From: a bacterium OM1 bin76
GTDB taxonomy: Bacteria; Actinomycetota; Acidimicrobiia; Spongiisociales; ZC4RG35
Direction: 5' to 3'
Length of the DNA stretch: 64,000 nt
NCBI GenBank assembly: GCA_002238785.1
Contig: MPNA01000008.1
Location: forward strand, 61,969-125,968
Part shown: piece by piece, positions 16,993-25,173 of the stretch
Layout: every line of letters begins with the position of its first letter
Numbering within the stretch: position 1 is the first letter of the stretch
Made by a program: the position numbers and the translations under genes
Notes under the pieces: generated by a model
What the model was told of the DNA's origin: nothing
Databases searched by the model: none
What the model saw: the letters and a program-made list of their open reading frames with translations, nothing else

Positions 16993-17034
16993 GGCTCGGG
17001 CCGGCCCACCCGGAGCAGGGAAGGCCGGCCCAGC
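16993..17034 (-). promoter_or_regulatory. GC-rich hairpin between livK and livF
   Basis: GGGCCGGCC (16998-17006) pairs perfectly with GGCCGGCCC (17023-17031), and the stem extends with GGCT/AGCC after one bulge. No T-run follows on the minus strand. In transport operons a stem at this point often protects the upstream mRNA, so the binding protein is made in excess over the membrane parts. That role is inferred; the stem itself is plain in the sequence. Confidence 0.55.
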
Positions 17035-17044
17035 CACTATGCGG

Positions 17045-18463
17045 TTATGAGAGCTTGTAGCAAGCCTCTTCGAATACGTAATCAGCAGCAATCGGGTGCG
17101 TGTAAGCCCTCTCGATCACACTGATACCGGTGGGTGATGTGCCGGCCGCCAATGCATCCGGATCGGGACGGGTGATCCAGATTTGACGTTGCAAGCGCTC
17201 GTTGGCGCCGCCCACGTAGCTCTCGGTGGGGGCGAGGCCTCGGAAGTCGATCTCTTCGATGCTCTTGGCCGCAGCCAAGACGCCACCCTGGGTCATGTCA
17301 CCGTTCTCATAGGCGATATTCAGGGCCTCGTGAAGAATCATGGCCTCTATGAATCCTTCGACAACGTAGTCGATGAGAGGAACTTCCGGTGCGTAGGTAG
17401 CCATCAGTTCTCTCAAGAACTCCGTTCCGGGGTTGTTCTCGATTATCGGCGAGAAATAGATGGATCCGTAGTAGTCCCGGGCGACGGCATCCTTGATGGG
17501 AGAATCTGGCGCCACCAGGGCCGGGCTCCAATTGGGCGTAGCACCCGACCACAGCGCTTCGAACCCTTGGGAGATGGCCGCGCCGTAGACCTCGGTGAAT
17601 GTGGCGGCGTTGGCCGTCACCCACACGATGTCAGCGCCGCTCTGGGCGATGGCGTTGCCGATGGGGGCATTGTCCTGGCCGGGAATGATGTTGCCCGAAC
17701 CGTCATAGACCACTTCCATGCCGAGGGCGTCGGCGCCCAGCGTGGCGCCTACCGCCGAGTCCAGCCCGTAGTCACCAGGGAAGGATGCGATTGCAATCGT
17801 CGGGTTGTCAACTCCCTGGGCGACCAGGACGTCATGCAAGTAGCCGACCAGGTTCATGGCCTCGATGCAGTACGGGGCGCCATGGGGCACAAGATTGGCA
17901 TTCAAAGCCGGATCCGACCAGCCCGAGTACCAGGTGAGCGGAATGGCAAGGATGCCGTCCGCTTCCAGATCCTCCCGAATGGCGACAGTATGGGGAGACC
18001 CGGTGGAGTGACCGAATGCCACAACCTTATCCTTTAGTTCCTCATAGAACAGGACGTGGTTGTCCACCGAATACACCGTGTCCCGGTAGTCCAACTCGAC
18101 CTGCATTCCGTGGATGCCGCCCCCGGCGTTGACATCGGCCCAGTAGGCATTGACGCCCGCCGCGACCAAGCCCACCAGACCTCCGAAGGGACCGGTCAAG
18201 TCCGTCAGCATCCCCACCTTGATGACGCCCGCCTCCAGATCCACCCCGATGTCGGTGGCGATCATCATGTCCATCTCTTCGTCCATGGGCTCCTCTTCGT
18301 CCATCGGCTCCTCTTCGGGAGCAGCCGTGGTCGCAGGAGCAGCCGTGGTCGCAGGAGCAACCGTGGTGGCAGGGGCTTCAGCCTCCTCCTCGTCTCCACC
18401 ACAGGCAGCCGCGATCAGGGTCACTGCCATGACCACGGCCAACCACTTGAAATTAGTCTTCAT
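17045..18463 (-). CDS. livK: ABC transporter substrate-binding lipoprotein (LivK-like)
   Basis: 472 residues from ATG 18463, which has AAGGAG at ideal spacing. Residues 1-21 are a lipoprotein signal peptide ending in IAAAC, so the mature protein would be lipid-anchored outside the membrane. A low-complexity linker of Ala/Thr/Pro and Glu/Met repeats (EEPMDEEEPMDEE) follows. The periplasmic-binding-protein type 1 fold starts near residue 75 with GMLTDLTGPFGGLVGLVAAG. The remainder matches the Leu/Ile/Val-binding family in layout. The ligand is uncertain: such proteins bind branched-chain amino acids, amides, or aromatic and other acids. The acyl-CoA ligase in this operon hints at an acid. Confidence 0.9.
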   Translation of the reverse strand: MKTNFKWLAVVMAVTLIAAACGGDEEEAEAPATTVAPATTAAPATTAAPEEEPMDEEEPMDEEMDMMIATDIGVDLEAGVIKVGMLTDLTGPFGGLVGLVAAGVNAYWADVNAGGGIHGMQVELDYRDTVYSVDNHVLFYEELKDKVVAFGHSTGSPHTVAIREDLEADGILAIPLTWYSGWSDPALNANLVPHGAPYCIEAMNLVGYLHDVLVAQGVDNPTIAIASFPGDYGLDSAVGATLGADALGMEVVYDGSGNIIPGQDNAPIGNAIAQSGADIVWVTANAATFTEVYGAAISQGFEALWSGATPNWSPALVAPDSPIKDAVARDYYGSIYFSPIIENNPGTEFLRELMATYAPEVPLIDYVVEGFIEAMILHEALNIAYENGDMTQGGVLAAAKSIEEIDFRGLAPTESYVGGANERLQRQIWITRPDPDALAAGTSPTGISVIERAYTHPIAADYVFEEACYKLS

Positions 18464-18552
18464 GTTCTCTCCTTTATTCATCGTTGCTTCGTCGTCCCTT
18501 TGACGTTTAAACATTAGGACTCGTTTGGAAATCTGTAAGCAAAAACCTCGCA

Positions 18553-19794
18553 TCAATAGGTAAAAGGCCAGCCCTTCCAGTAATTTCGTATCCGTAGCCA
18601 GATCCCGTACAACCCAAGAGGCTCAAAGATCATGAACAGGATGATCAGCAGCCCGAACAGGATCTGGTTGAGTTGGAACACCGATAAACCGGGGCCCACA
18701 CCCGGGATGGTGTTGATCACTCCCCCGTCATCGGGAGATATAGCCACCACTACATCTGCCACCTTGGCCAGCGTCCCTTCCCCGCTTTCGATAATCCCCG
18801 ACAGCCACTCCGTGAAGTCTTGGACCAGGCGGGGCAAGACAATGACAAAGGCGGTACCCATCAACGCGCCGGACACAGTCCCAGCCCCCCCTATCAGGAT
18901 GATGGCGATGAACTCCACCGAGAGGAAGAGATCCCACGTCTCGGGAATCTGACGACCCACGAAAGAAGCAAACAGGGCGCCGGCCACCCCTGCGTAGGCG
19001 GAGGAAATGCCAAAAGCTGTCAATTTGTACCGAAATTCGTCTACACCCATTATTTCGGCGGCTATGTCGCGGTCCCGGATTGCCTGGAATGCCCTACCGG
19101 TCCTGGTGCGCTGCAGATTCTTGGCCACCAGAGTCGCCACCACCAGGAACCCCAGCATCAACAGATACACCTTGGCCTCCTCGGAGATCTCAAACCCCAA
19201 CCACACCCCATCGGACGCAAAGTCCACCACCGGCGTCTCTTCTTTCCACACCCTCCACTGGAAGTCGGGAAACCTCCTTCCGGCAAAGGCGCCACCTGTG
19301 ACGAACTTGAGGTTGCGCCACGCCCACTCGCCGATGAACACCAGCCCCAATGTGGCGAAGGCCAGATACAGACCCCGGACCCGGACCGCAGCAGGCCCCA
19401 CCAGCAGCCCGACAATCGCCGGGATGATCCCAGCCATGGGAAGCCAGATCCACATGGGCAGGCCCAATCCCCACAAATCGCCGGGGGGTGACCCGAAGAC
19501 CACCGCCACGTAGGCGCCGAGTCCCATAAAAAAGGCATGTCCCAAAGAAACCTGGCCCGCCACTCCGGTGAGCAGGTTGATTCCCAAGGCGCCGATACCG
19601 AAAACGGCCACATGGGACAGAATCTTCATCCAATCGTTGTGGCCCAGGAAGTCAGGATAGAAGGGGATGCTGGAGGCGATGGGCGCCAGCGCCGCCAGAA
19701 CCAGAAAAATTGCCAGCACCACCTTCTTGGTGGTCGTAGGCATCAAGGCCTGGTCGGAGGAGTAAGACGTGTGAAGGTGGGGCCGACCTCTCAT
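18553..19794 (-). CDS. livM: ABC transporter permease (LivM family)
   Basis: 413 residues with about ten transmembrane helices. The ATG at 19794 overlaps the livH stop as ATGA; an internal ATG at 19743 (MPTTTKK) gives a more usual N-terminus. Family blocks include LLTGVAGQVSLGHAFFMGLGAY and GRAFQAIRDRDIAAEIMGVDEFRYKL, the latter being the loop that contacts the ATPases. A hydrophilic insert near residues 165-205, rich in Trp and acidic residues, is longer than in the E. coli protein. It forms the channel with LivH. Confidence 0.92.
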   Translation of the reverse strand: MRGRPHLHTSYSSDQALMPTTTKKVVLAIFLVLAALAPIASSIPFYPDFLGHNDWMKILSHVAVFGIGALGINLLTGVAGQVSLGHAFFMGLGAYVAVVFGSPPGDLWGLGLPMWIWLPMAGIIPAIVGLLVGPAAVRVRGLYLAFATLGLVFIGEWAWRNLKFVTGGAFAGRRFPDFQWRVWKEETPVVDFASDGVWLGFEISEEAKVYLLMLGFLVVATLVAKNLQRTRTGRAFQAIRDRDIAAEIMGVDEFRYKLTAFGISSAYAGVAGALFASFVGRQIPETWDLFLSVEFIAIILIGGAGTVSGALMGTAFVIVLPRLVQDFTEWLSGIIESGEGTLAKVADVVVAISPDDGGVINTIPGVGPGLSVFQLNQILFGLLIILFMIFEPLGLYGIWLRIRNYWKGWPFTY

Positions 19795-20762
19795 ACCCGC
19801 CTGATCTCCTCGGTACCGAAGATGCCATAGGGACGGATAAACAGAACGCCCACCATCAAGAGGTAGGGGACGATCCCGCTGAAGCCGGTCCCGAACCAGG
19901 GATGGTTGAGATAACTGCCTGCCAGAGCCTCGGCCACTCCTACCGACAGTCCCCCCACCACCGCTCCCACCACCGAATCAAGCCCACCCAGAATGATGGC
20001 GGGAAAGGCGCGGAATGCCAGGAGAGCGGTGTCCGAATAGACCCCCACGCGCCGCGGGTATACGGAGCCGAAGATGCCTCCCACCGTGGCCAGCACCGCC
20101 CCGATAGCCCAGGCAATCGCGAAAATCGCCCCCACCTTGATGCCTTGAGCACGGGCAGCCTCCTGATCGAAGGCCGTGGCGCGCATGGCGATCCCGGTGC
20201 GGCTCCGGAAGAAGGCCGCCACCAGCAGCACCAAGGCAACTGCCACCACGAACTGGGCAATCTCTGTGTGAGCGACAATCACGAACCCCAAATCGGCCAC
20301 TGCGTCTCCCCAGGGGTCGGCCATCGACCGGGGATCGGGGCCGATGTAGTCGGTGACGATGGTCATGAGGATCACATTCATACCCAGGGTTACGATTGCC
20401 ACCGAGAACAGGTCTTCCCCCACCATGGGACGCAAGAACACCCTCTCCAGGAGGATTCCCATCAATGCCGAAAGCACCAGCGCCGTCAATACCGAGACTG
20501 ACCATCCCAACAGGGGGGGCACATCGAGGAAGCGACCGGGAAAGTTGAGCTCCACCGCAACTCCCGCGGTGATGAAAGCCCCCACCGTCGCCAAGGCCCC
20601 GTGAGCGAAGTTCACTACCTGGGTCGCTTTGAAAATAATGACGAACCCCATTGCCAACAGGGCATAGATGGTCCCCAACGAAAGGCCGCTCACTATCGCG
20701 CCCGCCAATTGACTGTGCTCGGTCTGAGCGAGAAACCCGGCTACGAAGAACTCAACCGTCAT
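19791..20762 (-). CDS. livH: ABC transporter permease (LivH family)
   Basis: 323 residues with about eight to nine hydrophobic helices. The opening GLSLGTIYALLAMGFVIIFKATQVVNFAHG block is characteristic of LivH. The ATPase-contact loop is seen in GIAMRATAFDQEAARAQGIKV, and the GGLDSVVGAVVGG segment lies near the C-terminus. The start is an ATG with no strong ribosome site. It lies 41 bases downstream of the acyl-CoA ligase and overlaps livM, so the three are on one transcript. Confidence 0.92.
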   Translation of the reverse strand: MTVEFFVAGFLAQTEHSQLAGAIVSGLSLGTIYALLAMGFVIIFKATQVVNFAHGALATVGAFITAGVAVELNFPGRFLDVPPLLGWSVSVLTALVLSALMGILLERVFLRPMVGEDLFSVAIVTLGMNVILMTIVTDYIGPDPRSMADPWGDAVADLGFVIVAHTEIAQFVVAVALVLLVAAFFRSRTGIAMRATAFDQEAARAQGIKVGAIFAIAWAIGAVLATVGGIFGSVYPRRVGVYSDTALLAFRAFPAIILGGLDSVVGAVVGGLSVGVAEALAGSYLNHPWFGTGFSGIVPYLLMVGVLFIRPYGIFGTEEIRRV

Positions 20763-20803
20763 CAGTTTCCGCCCTACTCACTTCACCAAAACCGTACCCA
20801 ATC

Positions 20804-22690
20804 TTATTTGCGGCCCGAGTACATATCTGCAATCAAAGGCTCGAACATCTCCTCCATCGACTCCCTCTTCAGCTTCTGGGTAGCGGTCAACTCGCCATCC
20901 TCGTGATCGAGTTCCTTGGGAAGCATCCGGAATTTGCGAATATTCTCGACTCGGGCGAACTTGGAGTTAGTTTCGTTGATGACATCCTGGACGAGTTTCA
21001 GCACCTCGGGTTTCTCGCCGAGATCCCGGTAAGTGGTGTAGGGAAGGTTTCGCCGGGTCGCCCAGTCACCAACCGTATCCAATTCGATACCTATAAGGGC
21101 GGTCAGATAGTTCTTTCCATCACCGATCACCATCGCTTCCTTCACGAATGGAGAGGTCTTGAGGCTGTTCTCGATCTCCGAGGGTGAGATGTTCTTCCCC
21201 CCCGAGGTGATGATGATGTGCTTGATGCGATCCACGATTTTGACATGGGTGCCATCCACCCATTCCCCCACATCCCCGGTGCGAAGCCACCCGTCCTCGG
21301 TGAATGCTTCGGCGGTCTGCTCCGGCTTGTTCCAGTATCCACGAAACACCCCCGCATGCTTGGTCTGTATCTCTCCGGTGTCCGGGGCGATCCTCAGTCC
21401 TATCCCCGGATAGGGCTCTCCTACGGTACCCAATTTCATTCGCCCGTGGAAGTTGTTGGTGGCCACCGCCGCGTTCTCGGTCATGCCGTACAACTCGTAG
21501 AGATTCACCCCCAGCCCGTGGAAGAATTCGATCACCTCGGGAGCTATGGGGGCGGCGCCGCTCCCGGCCCATCTGCACCGCCGGAGACCGATCCTCTCCC
21601 GAAGCGCCCGGAAGACCAGAGGGTATCCGATCGCAAACAGAACGCCGCTCGCCAGGGTGTGTCTTCCCCCGTTTCTCGCCCTTTGCCGGCCGACGCTGGA
21701 GGCCAGGGCGCTACCGATCAACATGATCACCCGCTTGAACCAAGTGGCGTCCTGGCCCTTTATGAGCACTGCGGCATGTAGTTTCTCCCAGATCCGGGGA
21801 ACGGCGAAGAACAGGGTGGGCTGCACTTCCCTAAGGTTTTCCTGCACCGTTTCAATAGACTCGGCGAAATTGAGGGTGGTGCCGGTGGCCGCTGAGGTCC
21901 AAGTGGAGAAGATGCGCTCCGCCACATGGCATAACGGCAGATAGGTGAGGATCTCATCGGAAGAGTGGGGCCCTCTGTTGCCTGGCATCCGAGAGTCGGC
22001 GTTGATGAGTTCGTCAAAGCAGTATTCGACATTGGCGTTGTCCAGCATCGCCCCTTTGGGAGGGCCGGTGGTACCCGAGGTGTACACCAGGGTCATGACA
22101 TCGTCGGGGCGGGCCTCCGCCATTCGTTTCTCAACCGCTTGCGGGTTTTCTTGCCGGTGCCTGCGACCCAACTCCAAGAAGGCTTCCCAGAAGATGAACC
22201 GGGGATCCTCGCGATAGGCTCGGAAGCCACGCGGTTCGGCATGGATGACCCTCTCCACATTCGGGAGGGTGTGGATGACTTCCATCAATTTGTCGGCTTG
22301 CTCCTGGTCTTCGGCAAGATGAACCCGGGATCCGGAGTCCGCCAGCAGATACTGAACCTCAGCAGCAGGGTTGGTCGGGTACAGACCCACCGTTACACCC
22401 CTCACCGCCACGGTGGCGATGTCAAGTATTACCCACTCCGGGCGGTCCTCGGAGTGAATCGAGACTCGATCTCCGACATCCACCCCCAACGCCAGAAGGC
22501 CGTGAGCGGCCAGCAGAACCTGCTCCCAGTATTCCCCCCAGGTTATCTCCTGCCATATCCCGTAGTCCTTCTCCCGCAGTGCCACCATGTCCGGGGTTCG
22601 CAGAGCCCTGTCCCTCACCAACGACGCCACCGTCCTGGTTCCCTGCCCGGCTGTCGGCAGGTCTTGGCTTCTCTCCACTACGACTGTCAC
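20804..22690 (-). CDS. fadD: long-chain acyl-CoA ligase (AMP-forming)
   Basis: 628 residues of the ANL adenylation superfamily, long-chain fatty-acid ligase type. The P-loop-like A3 motif is LVYTSGTTGPPKGAML. The A5 motif is YGMTENAAVATNN, the TGD motif is LRTGDVGEW, and the hinge region reads DRIKHIIITSGGKNISPSEIE. The reaction activates a carboxylic acid to its CoA thioester through an acyl-adenylate. The length and the LxxCHVAER block fit bacterial FAA1-like proteins. Its place as first gene of the Liv-type importer suggests it traps the imported acid as a CoA ester; that link is inference. Confidence 0.92.
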   Translation of the reverse strand: MTVVVERSQDLPTAGQGTRTVASLVRDRALRTPDMVALREKDYGIWQEITWGEYWEQVLLAAHGLLALGVDVGDRVSIHSEDRPEWVILDIATVAVRGVTVGLYPTNPAAEVQYLLADSGSRVHLAEDQEQADKLMEVIHTLPNVERVIHAEPRGFRAYREDPRFIFWEAFLELGRRHRQENPQAVEKRMAEARPDDVMTLVYTSGTTGPPKGAMLDNANVEYCFDELINADSRMPGNRGPHSSDEILTYLPLCHVAERIFSTWTSAATGTTLNFAESIETVQENLREVQPTLFFAVPRIWEKLHAAVLIKGQDATWFKRVIMLIGSALASSVGRQRARNGGRHTLASGVLFAIGYPLVFRALRERIGLRRCRWAGSGAAPIAPEVIEFFHGLGVNLYELYGMTENAAVATNNFHGRMKLGTVGEPYPGIGLRIAPDTGEIQTKHAGVFRGYWNKPEQTAEAFTEDGWLRTGDVGEWVDGTHVKIVDRIKHIIITSGGKNISPSEIENSLKTSPFVKEAMVIGDGKNYLTALIGIELDTVGDWATRRNLPYTTYRDLGEKPEVLKLVQDVINETNSKFARVENIRKFRMLPKELDHEDGELTATQKLKRESMEEMFEPLIADMYSGRK

Positions 22691-22774
22691 CCGGTGCTCC
22701 TTCCAAAGTACGGCAGGGTCTTAACAGAATATCAAATGAGAACAATCATGCGGCGATTCCGGGCGACAAACCCT

Positions 22775-23209
22775 TCAGGATCCCAGAGACCACTCCGCTC
22801 CACCATCCCAATGTTCCTTTTTCCAGATAGGCGCCCGTTCCTTCAACTCGTCAATCAGATAACGAGCCGCCGCGAATGCTTCGGCGCGATGAACGCTTGA
22901 CACCGCCACCGCTACCGCCACCCCGCCGACATCCACCCTTCCCACCCGGTGTTCGACCGTTGCTGCCAGCACCTGCCACCGCTCCAGCGCCTCGGCGGCG
23001 ATCCTGCCGATCTTGTCCCGCACTTGGGACCGGTAGACCTCGTACTCCAGATGGGTGACTCCTTGCCGTTGCGGCGAGTGGTTGCGCACCGTGCCCAGGA
23101 ACAGGGCGATCGCCCCCGCATCAGGGCGGCTCACCTCTTGCAGCAAACCGGCCACGTCTATGGGAGATTCGACGACTTCAATGCGGAGGATGGGAAGAGA
23201 CTCGGACAT
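22775..23209 (-). CDS. moaE: molybdopterin synthase catalytic subunit
   Basis: 144 residues. MoaE adds two sulfurs from the MoaD thiocarboxylate to precursor Z to make molybdopterin. Seen motifs: GAIALFLGTVRNHS, then HLEYEVYRSQ, the HRVGRVDVGG block and the C-terminal KERAPIWKKEHW lysines that line the active site. Length is typical. No moaD, moaA or moaC is in the window, so the pathway must be completed elsewhere. It is divergent from the DUF2342 gene with about 108 bases between the starts. Confidence 0.93.
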   Translation of the reverse strand: MSESLPILRIEVVESPIDVAGLLQEVSRPDAGAIALFLGTVRNHSPQRQGVTHLEYEVYRSQVRDKIGRIAAEALERWQVLAATVEHRVGRVDVGGVAVAVAVSSVHRAEAFAAARYLIDELKERAPIWKKEHWDGGAEWSLGS

Positions 23210-23317
23210 GCCTTAGACGTGAAATTAGCCGCCGCCCGGATCATGTGTCGAACGCGGCGTTCATTCGAGGGTAAAGACTCGTGGAGAATCTCCGCCGACC
23301 ACCATAGAATCGACGAG

Positions 23318-24394
23318 GTGAGCGAAGATATCTTCTCGCGGTTGATGAGGATGTTCAGCCAGCCTGGACCTGTCAATCTGGATTTGGCGCGGGAGATCTC
23401 CCGTCATCTGTCCGGAGAGGCGCAACCCCTCAATCCCTGGACCACGGAGGAACTGGTGGAACTGGTGAGACTTGCCGAATACCAGGTCACCGAGGTCGCC
23501 CCATTCAGCTTCCCCCCTGCTTCTGCGGTAATACCGCTTGGCCCCAGGGAGTGGGGAGATGCCATGGTGGAAGAACTCGCCGAATTAGCAGAACCGTTTG
23601 CCGCCCAGATGAGGGACAGCGCCCAGGGTCAGCCTTGGGCGATGCTGGCTCCTCTGGGGCCGGTGATGGCAGGCGCCCAGTTGGGAGCTTGGACGGGGAT
23701 GATGGCGGGCCGGGTGGTGGGATCCTCCGAGACGGGGCTGCCTGCCGTATCCTCCAATCGCACCCTGCTGGTGGCTACGGTAATCGAGGACCTTTCCGAG
23801 GAGCTTTCCGTGGATGGGCGGCAAGTGCGAATGTGGGCGGCTCTCTACGAGACAGCCCATCGGGCTGTGTTCACTCTCCCTCATGTAATGGACTCCTACC
23901 GCGCCTTGAATGAGAAATACGCGGCCACCGTGAAACTGGCCCCCGAGTCACTCATGGAGCAACTGGGATCCATTACCGACCCCTCCGCTATCTTCGAACT
24001 CGATCTGAACGTCAACGAAACGAGCTTATTCGACGCCTCTTCTTCCGGCACGGCCCAAGAAGACCTGGAGGCCTTTATGGGAGTGACGGCCGCTATGTCG
24101 CGCCGATTGGTCAGGGAGGCGGGATCGCGGCTACTGCCCGATGTGGAAGAGATCTTCATGGATAGGGATTTGAATGCCGGACTCGACGATGGGACTGACC
24201 AGACGGGAATGCTGGTAACGGTGTCCCAGGACGCTATCGAAGACGGGGCGGTCTTCTTGAACGAGGTCGAGGAGCGGTTCGGGCCGCAGGCCGCGGCGCG
24301 GATCTGGCAACCGGAAGGGCTTCCCACCGCCTGGGAGGTTTCCGATCCGGTTGGCTGGGCGGCGCGGGTGTTGTTGGATGATCCCCTCTGGTAA
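23318..24394 (+). CDS. DUF2342 / zinc-metalloprotease-like protein
   Basis: About 358 residues from GTG 23318; the frame is open further upstream, but that part lies opposite moaE and is not family-like. The N-terminal GPVNLDLAREISRHL block and the LAEYQVTEV segment are typical of the actinobacterial DUF2342 family (TIGR03624 or the F420-associated branch). Family members often have a HExxH helix. Here the matching position reads YETAHRAVF, keeping Glu and the second His but not the first. I recall other members with the same loss, so this is probably a subfamily trait and not damage. The role is unknown. It is divergent from moaE and precedes a peroxiredoxin. Confidence 0.75.
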   Translation: MSEDIFSRLMRMFSQPGPVNLDLAREISRHLSGEAQPLNPWTTEELVELVRLAEYQVTEVAPFSFPPASAVIPLGPREWGDAMVEELAELAEPFAAQMRDSAQGQPWAMLAPLGPVMAGAQLGAWTGMMAGRVVGSSETGLPAVSSNRTLLVATVIEDLSEELSVDGRQVRMWAALYETAHRAVFTLPHVMDSYRALNEKYAATVKLAPESLMEQLGSITDPSAIFELDLNVNETSLFDASSSGTAQEDLEAFMGVTAAMSRRLVREAGSRLLPDVEEIFMDRDLNAGLDDGTDQTGMLVTVSQDAIEDGAVFLNEVEERFGPQAAARIWQPEGLPTAWEVSDPVGWAARVLLDDPLW

Positions 24395-24444
24395 GCAGGT
24401 AGGCTTCCTACCTACAAGAAACCGTCCCCCGCCAGGAGAACCAC

Positions 24445-24903
24445 ATGCCCGCAGAAGTCGGCTCTACTGCTCCCCCCTTTTCCCTGAAAGACCAAGACGG
24501 CAATGACGTTGCTCTGGCCGGCTTGCCCGAACGCAATACCCTGCTGGTATTCATCCCTTTTCCTTTCACCGGCATCTGCGAGGGGGAACTGTGCGAGATT
24601 CGAGACCACCTCGGCGAGTTCTCGAAATCGGGCGTCCAAGTCGTGGTGATAACTTGCGACACCCGCTACTCCAACAAGAAGTGGGCGGAGGAGCAGGGTT
24701 TTGATTTTCCCATACTCTCCGACTTCTGGCCCCACGGGCAGGTCGCCCAGTCATACGGGTGCTTCAACGACACATTGGGAGTGGCGCAACGGGCCACCTA
24801 TGTGATCGATGCCGACCGGGTGGTGAGACGGGTAATCACCACGGACTCGATTACAACTCCCCGCGACTTCGACAGCTACGAGGGCGCCCTCCAGCACATC
24901 TGA
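24445..24903 (+). CDS. AhpE-like one-cysteine peroxiredoxin
   Basis: 152 residues with a thioredoxin fold. The peroxidatic cysteine is in PFTGICEGELC, matching the AhpE/Bcp pattern (P-x-x-F-T-x-x-C). The supporting Arg is in the VAQRATYVID block. It would reduce hydroperoxides or peroxynitrite, with electrons from mycothiol, mycoredoxin or thioredoxin. An additional Cys follows four residues later (GELC), as in AhpE. The cysteines at CDT and YGC are not in known resolving positions. The AGGAG ribosome site lies 6-10 bases before the ATG. It is convergent with tatA. Confidence 0.9.
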   Translation: MPAEVGSTAPPFSLKDQDGNDVALAGLPERNTLLVFIPFPFTGICEGELCEIRDHLGEFSKSGVQVVVITCDTRYSNKKWAEEQGFDFPILSDFWPHGQVAQSYGCFNDTLGVAQRATYVIDADRVVRRVITTDSITTPRDFDSYEGALQHI

Positions 24904-24904
24904 T

Positions 24905-24920
24905 TCTGGCAAACGCCAGA
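24905..24920. terminator. short hairpin between convergent genes
   Basis: TCTGGC (24905-24910) and GCCAGA (24915-24920) form a perfect 6-bp stem with a four-base loop two bases after the peroxiredoxin stop. There is no T-run, so this is a weak terminator candidate. Confidence 0.35.
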
Positions 24921-24931
24921 GGAGTTGAGTT

Positions 24932-25129
24932 CTAGGAGTCTTCGCTAACTTCCGCGGCGCTGTCCGGGGAATCTTCTGCGTTGGCGTTAGCGCCTTCCTC
25001 TACTCCCTTTCGGAACTCCCGAGCGGACGATCCCAACGACCGCGCCAGCTTGGGAAGCTTGGAGGCCCCGAACAGGAGTAACAGGATCAGGACGATTATC
25101 CCCAGTTCTAGGGGTTTCAGGCCAAACAA
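24932..25129 (-). CDS. tatA: Sec-independent translocase subunit TatA
   Basis: 65 residues with the TatA layout: a short N-terminal MFG start, one membrane helix (residues 6-21), the FGASKLPKLARSLG hinge where Phe-Gly begins the amphipathic helix, then an acidic tail rich in Glu, Asp and Ser. It forms the pore that passes folded proteins with TatC. No tatC or tatB is adjacent. The tail is Ala/Asp/Ser/Glu-rich, as usual. It stands downstream of the membrane-anchored Mrr-like gene on the same strand, 44 bases away. Confidence 0.92.
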   Translation of the reverse strand: MFGLKPLELGIIVLILLLLFGASKLPKLARSLGSSAREFRKGVEEGANANAEDSPDSAAEVSEDS

Positions 25130-25173
25130 CGTCTTCTCCTTTGTTGGTCTTCTCCACTACAAATGCGGAGCAG

